Source: Actinospica acidithermotolerans (GTDB lineage: Bacteria > Actinomycetota > Actinomycetes > Streptomycetales > Catenulisporaceae). From it: DNA of 39,244 bases. The stretch is taken from NCBI RefSeq assembly GCF_018139625.1, contig NZ_JAGSOH010000073.1, positions 1 through 39,244 of the forward strand. Direction: 5' to 3'. The notes below the pieces were generated by a model. It saw only the letters and a program-made list of their open reading frames with translations, ran no database searches and had not been told where the DNA came from. Positions within the stretch are counted from its first letter, which is position 1. Every line of letters starts with the position of its first letter. Positions 7,385-15,026 of this stretch are shown piece by piece. Both the position numbers and the translations under genes were made by a program.

Positions 7385-8686
7385 ATGCGAACCAGCAGAC
7401 TCGGCAGCGTCGCCGCGTTCGGTGTCGCGGCCAGCCTCGTCCTGTCCGGCTGCGGAGTCGGCGGCGGCAGCGGCGGCGGCGACTCCCAGCAGACGGTCTC
7501 CTCCGCCGGCTCGCTCAGCGGGTCGATCGCCTTCCAGACCTGGTCGCTCAAGAACGCGACCTTCACCCCGTATTTCACGAGCCTGATCAAGGCTTTCGAG
7601 AAGCTGCACCCGGGCACGGCGATCAACTGGATCGACCAGCCCGGCGCGAACTACCCGGACAAGGTCACCAGCCAGGTCACCGGCGACAGCCTGCCGGACG
7701 TCGTGAACCTCCCGCCGGACATCGCGCACACCGTGGCCAAGACCGGCGACCTGCTCGACCTGACGAAGAACGACCCGTCGATCGCGCAGACGTACGTGGC
7801 CAGCGGCCTGTCCGCGTACGAGTACAAGGACACCGGGACCGGCGGCGACAGCTTCGCGTTCCCCTGGTACCTCGGCACCGACGTCAACTACTGGAACAAG
7901 GCGATGCTCGCGAAGGACGGCCTGTCGACGACCGACCTGCCGACCTCGCTCGACCAGCTCATCGCCGACGCCAAGATCATGCATGACAAGTCCGGCGGCA
8001 AGGACTACCTGATGAGCCGCGCGCCCGGCCTGATGGACTTCGCTAACGCCGGCGCCCCGCTGCTCGACTCGGCCGGCACCGCGTTCGCCTTCAACACGCC
8101 TGCGGCGGTCAAGGTGCTCCAGCAGTACACCGCCGCGTACCAGGCCGGGTATCTGCCCTCGAACGTGCTCACCTCGACCTACGAGGGCAACTCGGCGCTT
8201 TTCCTGAAGCAGGAGGTCGCCTGGACGACCGGCGGCGGCAACTACATCCAGAGCACCGAGCAGACCAACCCGAGCCTGGTGAGCTCGATCGTGCCGTCCG
8301 CCGCGATCGGCACTCCACCGCTCTACGTGCAGGGGATATCGGTCTCGTCGAAGAGCAGGAACCTGCCGCTCGCGCTCGCCTTCGCCGAGTACGTGACGAA
8401 CAGCGCGAACCAGGCCGCGTTCATCCAGCTCGCCCAGGGCTTCGAGCCGGGCACCAAGGACGCGTCCACCCTCGCCGCGACGAACGACGTCGGCATGCAG
8501 GCGCAGGCCTCGGCGATCGCCGAGAAGGACGTCGAGAACGGCGTCAACTTCACTCCGCCGATCTGGACCAGCGCGATGGACACCATTCTCAACCAGCAGA
8601 TCGCCCTCGCGATGACCGGCAAGGAGTCCGCCAAGACGGCTCTTGACAACGTAGTCACCCAGGCGAACGCGCTTCTGGGCCAATGA
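7385..8686 (+). CDS. ABC sugar importer, substrate-binding lipoprotein
   Basis: A 433-residue extracellular solute-binding protein of the family 1 (MalE-like) type. It starts with a lipoprotein signal: Arg at residue 2, a hydrophobic stretch, and the lipobox LVLSGC with the modified Cys near residue 22. A Gly/Ser-rich linker and the mature domain follow. The segment SGSIAFQTWSLKNATFTPYF is the usual first strand and helix, and FAFPWYLGTDVNYWNKAML is the conserved ligand-cleft region of carbohydrate-binding members. The ATG at 7385 is preferred over 7352 because it directly precedes the signal peptide and AGGAG lies upstream. Its stop overlaps the next start (ATGA, 8683-8686). It should deliver an oligosaccharide to the two permeases; ligand probably a mannoside, inferred from downstream hydrolases. 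Confidence 0.93.
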   Translation: MRTSRLGSVAAFGVAASLVLSGCGVGGGSGGGDSQQTVSSAGSLSGSIAFQTWSLKNATFTPYFTSLIKAFEKLHPGTAINWIDQPGANYPDKVTSQVTGDSLPDVVNLPPDIAHTVAKTGDLLDLTKNDPSIAQTYVASGLSAYEYKDTGTGGDSFAFPWYLGTDVNYWNKAMLAKDGLSTTDLPTSLDQLIADAKIMHDKSGGKDYLMSRAPGLMDFANAGAPLLDSAGTAFAFNTPAAVKVLQQYTAAYQAGYLPSNVLTSTYEGNSALFLKQEVAWTTGGGNYIQSTEQTNPSLVSSIVPSAAIGTPPLYVQGISVSSKSRNLPLALAFAEYVTNSANQAAFIQLAQGFEPGTKDASTLAATNDVGMQAQASAIAEKDVENGVNFTPPIWTSAMDTILNQQIALAMTGKESAKTALDNVVTQANALLGQ

Positions 8687-9558
8687 AAGCTCACCGGTGG
8701 TACACGCCGTGGCTCCTGGTCGTCCCGGCCCTCGCCTTCCTCGGCGCGTTCAGCCTCTGGCCGGCGATCAACACGCTGCTGCTGTCCTTCACCAACGTGC
8801 ACACGCTCACCGGCGGCCGCTTCATCGGCGCCGCGAACTACACCCGGCTCTGGCACGACCCGCAGTTGTGGGACGCGATCATTAACACTCTGCTCTACAT
8901 GGCGGTCTGCGTCCCGCTGCTGACCTTCCTGCCGCTGCTACTGGCCATGCTCGTCCAGCGCACGCTGCCGTTCATGGGCTTCTTCCGCACCGTGTTCTAC
9001 TTCCCGGTCATCGCCTCGGCCGTCACCGTCGCGCTGATCTGGCAGTGGCTGCTGGACGACAGAGGCCTGGTCAACGATCTGGCCACCGAGGTCGGCGTCG
9101 TGCACAAGGCGGTGCCGTTCCTCGAGGACCGCTGGCTGCTGCTGTTCAGCGCGATCGCACTGACCGTGTGGAAGGGCCTCGGCTACTACATGGTGCTGTA
9201 CCTGTCCGCGCTCGGAAACGTCCGCCGCGAACTGCACGAGGCGGCGGCCGTCGACGGCGCGGGCGGCGTACGCCGGTTCTGGCACGTGACGCTGCCCGGC
9301 GTGCGCGGCACCACGCTGCTGGTCTCGATCCTCATCGGGGTCAGCGCGATGCGGGTGTTCACCGAGCTCTACATCCTCGGCGGGAGCACCGGCGGCATCG
9401 GCGGCCAGGACGTGTCGCTGGTCTTCCTGATCGAGCAGTACGGATCGGGGTTCGACGGCCAGCTCGGCTACGCGTCCGCCCTCAGCGTCCTGCTGTTCGT
9501 GCTCACCGCCGTGCCGCTCATCGTGCTCGCTCGACTGAACAGGAGGAACGAGGGGTGA
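8683..9558 (+). CDS. ABC sugar importer, permease 1 (MalF-like)
   Basis: A 291-residue inner-membrane permease with about six transmembrane helices, beginning with WLLVVPALAFLGAFSLWPAI. The cytoplasmic coupling loop is EAAAVDGAGGVRRFWHVTLP (about residues 186-205), matching the EAAxxDGAxxxxxFxxixLP signature that contacts the ATPase. The gene overlaps the binding-protein gene by four bases and the next permease by four, so all three are translationally coupled. There is no ATP-binding subunit here, as is common in actinomycetes, where a shared MsiK-type ATPase serves several sugar importers. Family members transport di- to oligosaccharides. Confidence 0.94.
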   Translation: MKAHRWYTPWLLVVPALAFLGAFSLWPAINTLLLSFTNVHTLTGGRFIGAANYTRLWHDPQLWDAIINTLLYMAVCVPLLTFLPLLLAMLVQRTLPFMGFFRTVFYFPVIASAVTVALIWQWLLDDRGLVNDLATEVGVVHKAVPFLEDRWLLLFSAIALTVWKGLGYYMVLYLSALGNVRRELHEAAAVDGAGGVRRFWHVTLPGVRGTTLLVSILIGVSAMRVFTELYILGGSTGGIGGQDVSLVFLIEQYGSGFDGQLGYASALSVLLFVLTAVPLIVLARLNRRNEG

Positions 9559-10409
9559 CCCGCCGCCGCTCGCCCAAGTTCGACGCCGTCACCCCGCTCG
9601 GCCTCACCCTGCGCTACACCGCCCTGTGCGTCGTCCTGCTGATCACCATCGGCCCGATGCTGTGGGAGCTGTCGACTTCCCTGAAGAGCCCGTTCGAGGA
9701 CGTCTACTCGAGCACGCCGCAGCTGCTGCCGCGACACCCGACGCTGCACAACTACGACCTGGTCGCGCAGACGATCCCGATCTGGCACTTCGCCGAGAAC
9801 TCGGTGCTGGTGGCGGTATTGGGCGTCGGCGGGAACCTCGTCGGCGCCACGGCCGCGGGATACGCGCTGGCCCGGCTCCGCTTCCGCGGCCGCCGGCTGG
9901 TCACCGGGCTGTTCCTGTCCACGCTGGTCCTGCCGGGCGAGGTGACGATCATCAGCCAGTACCAGACCGTCACCAAGCTCGGCTTCGGCGACTCGCTGAT
10001 CGGCGTCGCGCTGCCCGGCATGATCGGGGCCATCAACGTCCTGCTGATCCGCAACGCCTTCCGGTCGATCCCGGACGAGCTCGAGGACGCGGCCGTGATC
10101 GACGGCGCGAACGTCTGGCAGCGGATCCGGTACATCGGGCTGCCGAACGTCAAGGGCATCCTCAGCGTCGTCGCGATCCTCAGCTTCATCGCGGCGTGGG
10201 ACGACTTCCTGTGGCCGCTGCTCGTGCTGCAGAGCCCGAACAAGCTCACGCTGACCGTGGGGCTGTCCTACCTGCAGGGCGAGTTCTCCGCCGATCCGCG
10301 CACGATCGCGGCCGGCACGATGATCGCGCTGGTGCCGATCCTCGTGCTGTTCGCCGTCCTGCAGCGCTTCTTCTTTCGCGGCGTCGGGGAGGGCGCCATC
10401 AAGGGATGA
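9555..10409 (+). CDS. ABC sugar importer, permease 2 (MalG-like)
   Basis: A 284-residue inner-membrane permease, partner of the preceding protein. It has about six membrane helices, from YTALCVVLLITIGPMLWELS onward, and the MalG-type coupling motif ELEDAAVIDGANVWQRIRYI followed by GLPNVKG. The MalG-type ending (QRFFFRGVGEGAIKG) is also present. The GTG at 9555 overlaps the previous stop and is preceded by AGGAGG at 9541; its own stop overlaps the ATG of the GH5 gene (10406-10409). This places the hydrolase in the same operon and suggests that it acts on the imported sugar. Confidence 0.94.
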   Translation: MTRRRSPKFDAVTPLGLTLRYTALCVVLLITIGPMLWELSTSLKSPFEDVYSSTPQLLPRHPTLHNYDLVAQTIPIWHFAENSVLVAVLGVGGNLVGATAAGYALARLRFRGRRLVTGLFLSTLVLPGEVTIISQYQTVTKLGFGDSLIGVALPGMIGAINVLLIRNAFRSIPDELEDAAVIDGANVWQRIRYIGLPNVKGILSVVAILSFIAAWDDFLWPLLVLQSPNKLTLTVGLSYLQGEFSADPRTIAAGTMIALVPILVLFAVLQRFFFRGVGEGAIKG

Positions 10410-11644
10410 ACGACTGTCCGCGCTTCGGCGTCAACTACACCCCCTCCCGGGGCTGGTTCCACCACTGGCTCGACTTCGACCTCGACGACGTGCGCCGGGA
10501 TCTCGACGCGATCGCCGGGCTCGGGCTCGACCACGTGCGCGTGTTCCCGCTCTGGCCCGTCTTCCAGCCCAACAGGACCCTGATCCGGGCCCGCGCGGTG
10601 GACCAGCTCGTCGCCCTCGTGGACGCGGCGGGGGAGCGCGGCCTCGACGTCAACGTCGACGGGCTGCAGGGGCACCTGTCCAGCTTCGACTTCCGGCCCG
10701 CCTGGCTCAGCACCTGGCACCGCCGCAACATGTTCGCGGAACCGGACGTCGTCGAGGCGGAGGCCGACTACCTGCGTACGCTCGCCGCCGCGCTCGCCGA
10801 CCGGCCCAACTTCATCGGGATGACGATCGGCAACGAGACCAACCAGTTCGCCGGCGAGCCGCACCCCGACCCTGACCGGATCGAGCCGGAGCAGGCCGAC
10901 GCCTGGCTCGCCCGCCTGCTCGCGGCCTGCGAGCAGGCGGCGCCGGCGAAATCGCACCTGCACTCCTTCTACGACGCCGCCTGGTACCTCGACGACCACC
11001 CCTTCACCCCGGCGCAGGCGGCCCGGCGCGGCTTCGCGACGGCCATCCACTCCTGGGTCTTCAACGGCACCGCGCAGACGTACGGCTCGAACTCGGTCGC
11101 CGTGGACCACCACGCCGCGTACCTGATCGAGCTCAGCAAGGCCTGGTCCCTGGACGCGCACCGGCCGGTCTGGCTCCAGGAGGTCGGCGCTCCGGCGCCG
11201 CACATCCCGCCCGGGCAGGCCGCCGAGTTCGCCCTGGCCACGATCGCCAACGCGCTCGACTGCCCCGACCTGTACGCGGTGACGTGGTGGTGCTCGCACG
11301 ACGTGGACCGCGCGCTCGCCGACTTCCCAGAGGTCGAATACAGTCTCGGCCTGCTCGCGAACGACGGCCGGGTCAAACCGGCGGGCGCGGCCGTGGCCCG
11401 GCTCGCCGAGCAGGTCCGGCGCGACTGGGCGCCGCCGCCGCCGCGCCGCACGGCGCTCGTCCTCGATCTGCCCGAACACCCCGGCAAGCGCTCGATCTGC
11501 GCGCCCGGCGGCGCGTTCTTCGAGGCCTACATGAACCAGGTGGCGGCGGGCACCAGGCCGGCCGTCGTCCTCGCCGAGCGCGCGAGCGACGCCGCGCACC
11601 TCGACGCGCGCGGAATCAGCGAGGTGCGCCGCAGCTCTGGATGA
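10406..11644 (+). CDS. GH5 family beta-mannosidase-like hydrolase (probably GH5_18)
   Basis: A 412-residue cytoplasmic clan-A glycoside hydrolase with no signal peptide. The (beta/alpha)8 features are a first strand RFGVNYTPSRGWFHHWLDFD, acid/base Glu144 in GMTIGNETNQF, and nucleophile Glu259 in PVWLQEVGAP, spaced as in GH5. From memory the overall sequence resembles actinobacterial GH5_18 enzymes, where characterised Streptomyces and Bifidobacterium members cut the Man-beta-1,4-GlcNAc core disaccharide of N-glycans; the subfamily call needs a search. The context supports it: last gene of the importer operon (four-base overlap), with a GH38 alpha-mannosidase and a ROK kinase next. Lack of a signal peptide fits processing after import. 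Alternative: another GH5 exo-beta-glycosidase. Confidence 0.8.
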   Translation: MNDCPRFGVNYTPSRGWFHHWLDFDLDDVRRDLDAIAGLGLDHVRVFPLWPVFQPNRTLIRARAVDQLVALVDAAGERGLDVNVDGLQGHLSSFDFRPAWLSTWHRRNMFAEPDVVEAEADYLRTLAAALADRPNFIGMTIGNETNQFAGEPHPDPDRIEPEQADAWLARLLAACEQAAPAKSHLHSFYDAAWYLDDHPFTPAQAARRGFATAIHSWVFNGTAQTYGSNSVAVDHHAAYLIELSKAWSLDAHRPVWLQEVGAPAPHIPPGQAAEFALATIANALDCPDLYAVTWWCSHDVDRALADFPEVEYSLGLLANDGRVKPAGAAVARLAEQVRRDWAPPPPRRTALVLDLPEHPGKRSICAPGGAFFEAYMNQVAAGTRPAVVLAERASDAAHLDARGISEVRRSSG

Positions 11645-11660
11645 GTCGCGGAGCAGCTGA

Positions 11661-11677
11661 TTTAATCGTTTCAATTG
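11661..11677 (+). promoter_or_regulatory. LacI-type operator upstream of the alpha-mannosidase
   Basis: TTTAATCGTTTCAATTG is an AT-rich dyad with central CG; read on the other strand it contains TTGAAACGATTAAA, a classical LacI-family site. It lies 31 bases before the GH38 start in the 64-base gap after the GH5 gene, so GH38 has its own regulated promoter. It is related to the sites at 6076 and 7264. Confidence 0.6.
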
Positions 11678-11708
11678 GATCCGTCCACCAGGTTGGAGCC
11701 GCAGCACC

Positions 11709-14700
11709 ATGCACGATGACCGCAGCCTCATCGAAGAGCGCCTCGCCCGCGTCCTGCGCGAGCGCATCGTCCCGGCGATCTACCCGCAATCCGTCCCGCT
11801 CGAAGCCGAGGTCTGGGTCGCCCCCGGCGAACCGGTGCCGGTGGCCGAGGGCCTCTCGGCCGGCCCGCGCGCGCCGATCGCCGCCGGCGACGCCTGGGGC
11901 GCGCCGTGGGCCACGAACTGGATCACCGTGCGCGGCACGGTCCCGGCCGCGTGGGCCGGGCGCACCGTCGAGGCGATCCTCGACCTCGGATTCGACCCGA
12001 ACAAGCCCGGATTCCAGTGCGAGGGGCTGGTCTACCGGCCCGACGGCTCGCCGGTGAAGGGCATCAACCCGAACAACCAGTGGGTGCGCGTCGCCGACGA
12101 GGCGGCCGGCGGCGAGCAGGTCGCGCTGCACATCGAGGCGGCGGCCAACCCCTGCGTCCTCGACTACCAGCCCTTCGTGCCGACCGAGCTCGGCGAGCTG
12201 GCGACGGCGGGCGACGAGCCGCAGTACCGGATCGCGCGGCTGGATCTGGCCGTGTTCGACGAGACGGTCTGGAACCTCGTGCTCGATCTCGAAGTCCTCG
12301 GCGAGCTGATGGCCGAGCTGCCGCTGGAGGGCGCGCGGCGCTGGGAGATCCTGCGCGCCGTCGACCGCGCGCTCGACGCCGTGGACCTCCAGGACGTCAA
12401 CGGATCCGCGGCCGCGGCACGCGCCGAGCTCGCCGAGGTGCTGGCCGCGCCCGCCGTCCCGTCCGCGCACCGGATCGCCGCCATCGGCCACGCGCACATC
12501 GACTCGGCCTGGCTCTGGCCGCTGCGCGAGACCGTGCGCAAGGTCGCGCGCACCACCGCGAACATGACGAACCTGCTCGAGAACGAGCCCGACTTCATCT
12601 TCGCGATGTCCCAGGCGCACCACTACGCCTGGATCAAGGAGCACCGGCCCGAGGTGTACGAGCGCGTGGTCAAGGCCGTCTCCGAGGGGCGCTTCGTGCC
12701 CACCGGCGGCATGTGGACCGAGGCCGACACGAACATGCCGAGCTCGGAGGCGATGGCCCGGCAGTTCGTGCACGGCAAGCGCTTCTTCCTCGACGAGTTC
12801 GGCGTCGAGAACGAGGAGGCCTGGCTGCCGGACACCTTCGGCTTCGCGGCCGGCCTGCCGCAGATCATCAAGGCCGCCGGCTCGAAGTGGCTGCTGACGC
12901 AGAAGATCTCCTGGAGCAAGACGAACTCGTTCCCGCACCACACCTTCCTGTGGGAGGGCATCGACGGCACCCGGGTCTTCACCCACTTCCCGCCGGTCGA
13001 CACGTACAACTGCTCGATGAAGGGCCGCGAGATCGCGCACGCCGCGCGGAACTTCAAGGAGAAGGGCTCGACGGCCCGCTCCTCGCTCGCGCCCACCGGC
13101 TGGGGCGACGGCGGCGGCGGCACCACGCGCGAGATGATCGCGAAGGCGGCGCGGCTGCGCGACCTCGAGGGCTCCGCCAAGGTCGAGTGGACCAGGCCCG
13201 CGGACTTCTTCGCGAAGGCGGAGGCCGAGTATCAGGACCCGCAGGTGTGGATGGGCGAGCTCTACCTCGAACTGCACCGCGCCACGCTCACCACGCAGGT
13301 CGGCACCAAGCAGGGCAACCGGCGCAACGAGAACCTGCTGCGCGAGGCCGAGATCTGGGCCGCGACGGCCGCCGTGCGCGCCGGGCACGCCTATCCGTAC
13401 GCCGAGCTGGACCGGCTGTGGAAGGAAGTGCTCACCCACCAGTTCCACGACATCCTGCCCGGCTCGTCGATCGCCTGGGTGCACCGGGAGACCGAGGAGA
13501 CGCACGCGAAGGTCTCCGCGGAGCTGACGTCGATCATCGAGGGCGCGCAGCGCGCGCTCGCCGGCGACGCCTCCTCCGGCGGAGTCGTCGTGTTCAACGC
13601 GGCGCCGCACTCCCGCTCCGGCGTCCCCGCGCTCGCCGCGGGCCCGGCCGAAGCCCCCTCCGGCACCTCCATCCTGTCCGAGCGCTCCGGCGGCGGATTC
13701 GTGCTGGACAACGGTGTGATCCGGGCCGAGATCGATGAGCGCGGCCTGCTCGTCTCGCTGTTCGACCACGCCGCCGGCCGCGAGACCATCGCGCCAGGGG
13801 CCGCGGGCAACCTGCTGCAGCTGCACCAGGACTTCCCGAACGCCTGGGACGCCTGGGACGTCGACAAGCACTACCGCCACCGGCACACCGACATCCTCGA
13901 CGTCTCGTCGCTCACGCCGACCTCCGCCCCCGGCGCCGTCTCCGTGCGCATCGAGCGGTCCTTCTCCGGGTCCACGGTCACCCAGACCGTCACGCTCTCC
14001 GCCGACTCCCGCCGCCTGGACATCGACACGGAGGTCGACTGGCACGAGACCGAGAAGTTCCTCAAGCTCGCCTTCCCGCTGGACGTGCGCGCCGAGCGGT
14101 ACGCGGCCGAGACGCAGTTCGGCCACATGTACCGGCCGACGCACGTGAACACCAGCTGGGAGGCGGCCAAGTTCGAGGCCTGCAACCACAAGTTCGTGCA
14201 CTTCGAGGAGCCCGGCTACGGCGTCGCGCTGGTCACCGAGTCCACGTACGGCCACGACGTGACCCGCGACGTGAACGAGGACCGCGGCACCACGACCACC
14301 GTGCGCGCGTCGCTGGTCCGGGCGCCGAAGTTCCCCGACCCGCGCACGGACCAGGGCCGCCACCGCTTCCACCACGCGCTCGTGCCCGGCGCCACGATCG
14401 CCGACGCCGTGCGCGAGGGCTACCGCTGCAATCAGCTGGAGCGCGCACTGCCCGGCGACGCCGTCGTCGAGCCGCTCGCGACGCTGGACAACGAGGCCGT
14501 CGTCATCAGTGCCCTGAAACTTTCGGACGACGGGCGCGGCGACGTGGTCGTGCGGTGCTACGAGGCCGAGGGCGGCCGCGCCTCGGCGCTGCTGACCCCC
14601 GGGTTCGAGTTCACCGGCGAGGTAGAGGTCTGCGACCTGCTGGAGCGGCGGACCGGGCCGGCCGAGATCGAGGACGGGAAGGTCCGGCTGCGGCTGCGGC

Positions 14701-14738
14701 CCTTCCAGCTGGTCACGCTCCGTTTCCGGCGCGGCTAG
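11709..14738 (+). CDS. GH38 alpha-mannosidase
   Basis: A 1009-residue family 38 alpha-mannosidase, full length for the bacterial/vacuolar type, with no signal peptide, so cytoplasmic. It removes alpha-linked mannose from mannosides such as high-mannose glycans. The zinc site includes His263 and Asp265 in GHAHIDSAWLWP and a further His in THQFHDILPGSS; nucleophile Asp375 lies in WLPDTFGFAAGLPQI. The C-terminal half is the expected beta-rich domain (TVTQTVTLSADSRRLDIDTE to the end). The gene has its own operator (11661-11677) but follows the importer-GH5 operon by only 64 bases. Its TAG stop is part of the CTAG that borders the repeat element at 14739. It likely trims imported oligomannosides before the beta-mannosidase acts. 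Confidence 0.95.
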   Translation: MHDDRSLIEERLARVLRERIVPAIYPQSVPLEAEVWVAPGEPVPVAEGLSAGPRAPIAAGDAWGAPWATNWITVRGTVPAAWAGRTVEAILDLGFDPNKPGFQCEGLVYRPDGSPVKGINPNNQWVRVADEAAGGEQVALHIEAAANPCVLDYQPFVPTELGELATAGDEPQYRIARLDLAVFDETVWNLVLDLEVLGELMAELPLEGARRWEILRAVDRALDAVDLQDVNGSAAAARAELAEVLAAPAVPSAHRIAAIGHAHIDSAWLWPLRETVRKVARTTANMTNLLENEPDFIFAMSQAHHYAWIKEHRPEVYERVVKAVSEGRFVPTGGMWTEADTNMPSSEAMARQFVHGKRFFLDEFGVENEEAWLPDTFGFAAGLPQIIKAAGSKWLLTQKISWSKTNSFPHHTFLWEGIDGTRVFTHFPPVDTYNCSMKGREIAHAARNFKEKGSTARSSLAPTGWGDGGGGTTREMIAKAARLRDLEGSAKVEWTRPADFFAKAEAEYQDPQVWMGELYLELHRATLTTQVGTKQGNRRNENLLREAEIWAATAAVRAGHAYPYAELDRLWKEVLTHQFHDILPGSSIAWVHRETEETHAKVSAELTSIIEGAQRALAGDASSGGVVVFNAAPHSRSGVPALAAGPAEAPSGTSILSERSGGGFVLDNGVIRAEIDERGLLVSLFDHAAGRETIAPGAAGNLLQLHQDFPNAWDAWDVDKHYRHRHTDILDVSSLTPTSAPGAVSVRIERSFSGSTVTQTVTLSADSRRLDIDTEVDWHETEKFLKLAFPLDVRAERYAAETQFGHMYRPTHVNTSWEAAKFEACNHKFVHFEEPGYGVALVTESTYGHDVTRDVNEDRGTTTTVRASLVRAPKFPDPRTDQGRHRFHHALVPGATIADAVREGYRCNQLERALPGDAVVEPLATLDNEAVVISALKLSDDGRGDVVVRCYEAEGGRASALLTPGFEFTGEVEVCDLLERRTGPAEIEDGKVRLRLRPFQLVTLRFRRG

Positions 14739-14897
14739 GCCGTGTCTTCGGACTAGCGTCGGATCACGCCGCGGTGTCTGACGCGTGCGCTCGCAAGGCG
14801 CAGGGACGGGCGCATACTCGTCGTCTGTAACCGTCCCTGCAACGCCGCGAGCGTGCGTGGCAGGCGCCGCGGCCCCGGCGATAGTCGAAGGCACGGC
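14739..14897. mobile_element. MITE-like element, copy 1
   Basis: This non-coding element of about 159 bp has imperfect terminal inverted repeats: GGCCGTGTCTTCGGACTA on the left (14738-14755) and the complement of ATAGTCGAAGGCACGGCC on the right (14881-14898). It is bordered by CTAG (14735-14738) and a degenerate CTGG (14898-14901). It is clearly homologous to the element at 35570-35729 in inverse orientation, with shared blocks CTAGCGTCGGATCA, GGCGCATACT and GAGCGTGCGTGGCAGGCG (wording of blocks from both copies). It encodes no transposase. The left CTAG supplies the stop codon of the alpha-mannosidase gene. A CTAG target suggests mobilisation by an IS5-type transposase, which is an inference. 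Confidence 0.65.
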
Positions 14898-15026
14898 CTG
14901 GGCCCGGCGGTTCGCGAGGGGACCGGGTGGCGGCTGCGGATGCGCGTTGTCGCGTAATCTTGCAAGCTGCATCTGTGCACGGTGTACGTGTACCCGCACC
15001 CGGTCCCGCATCGCGAAAGGCGCGCC

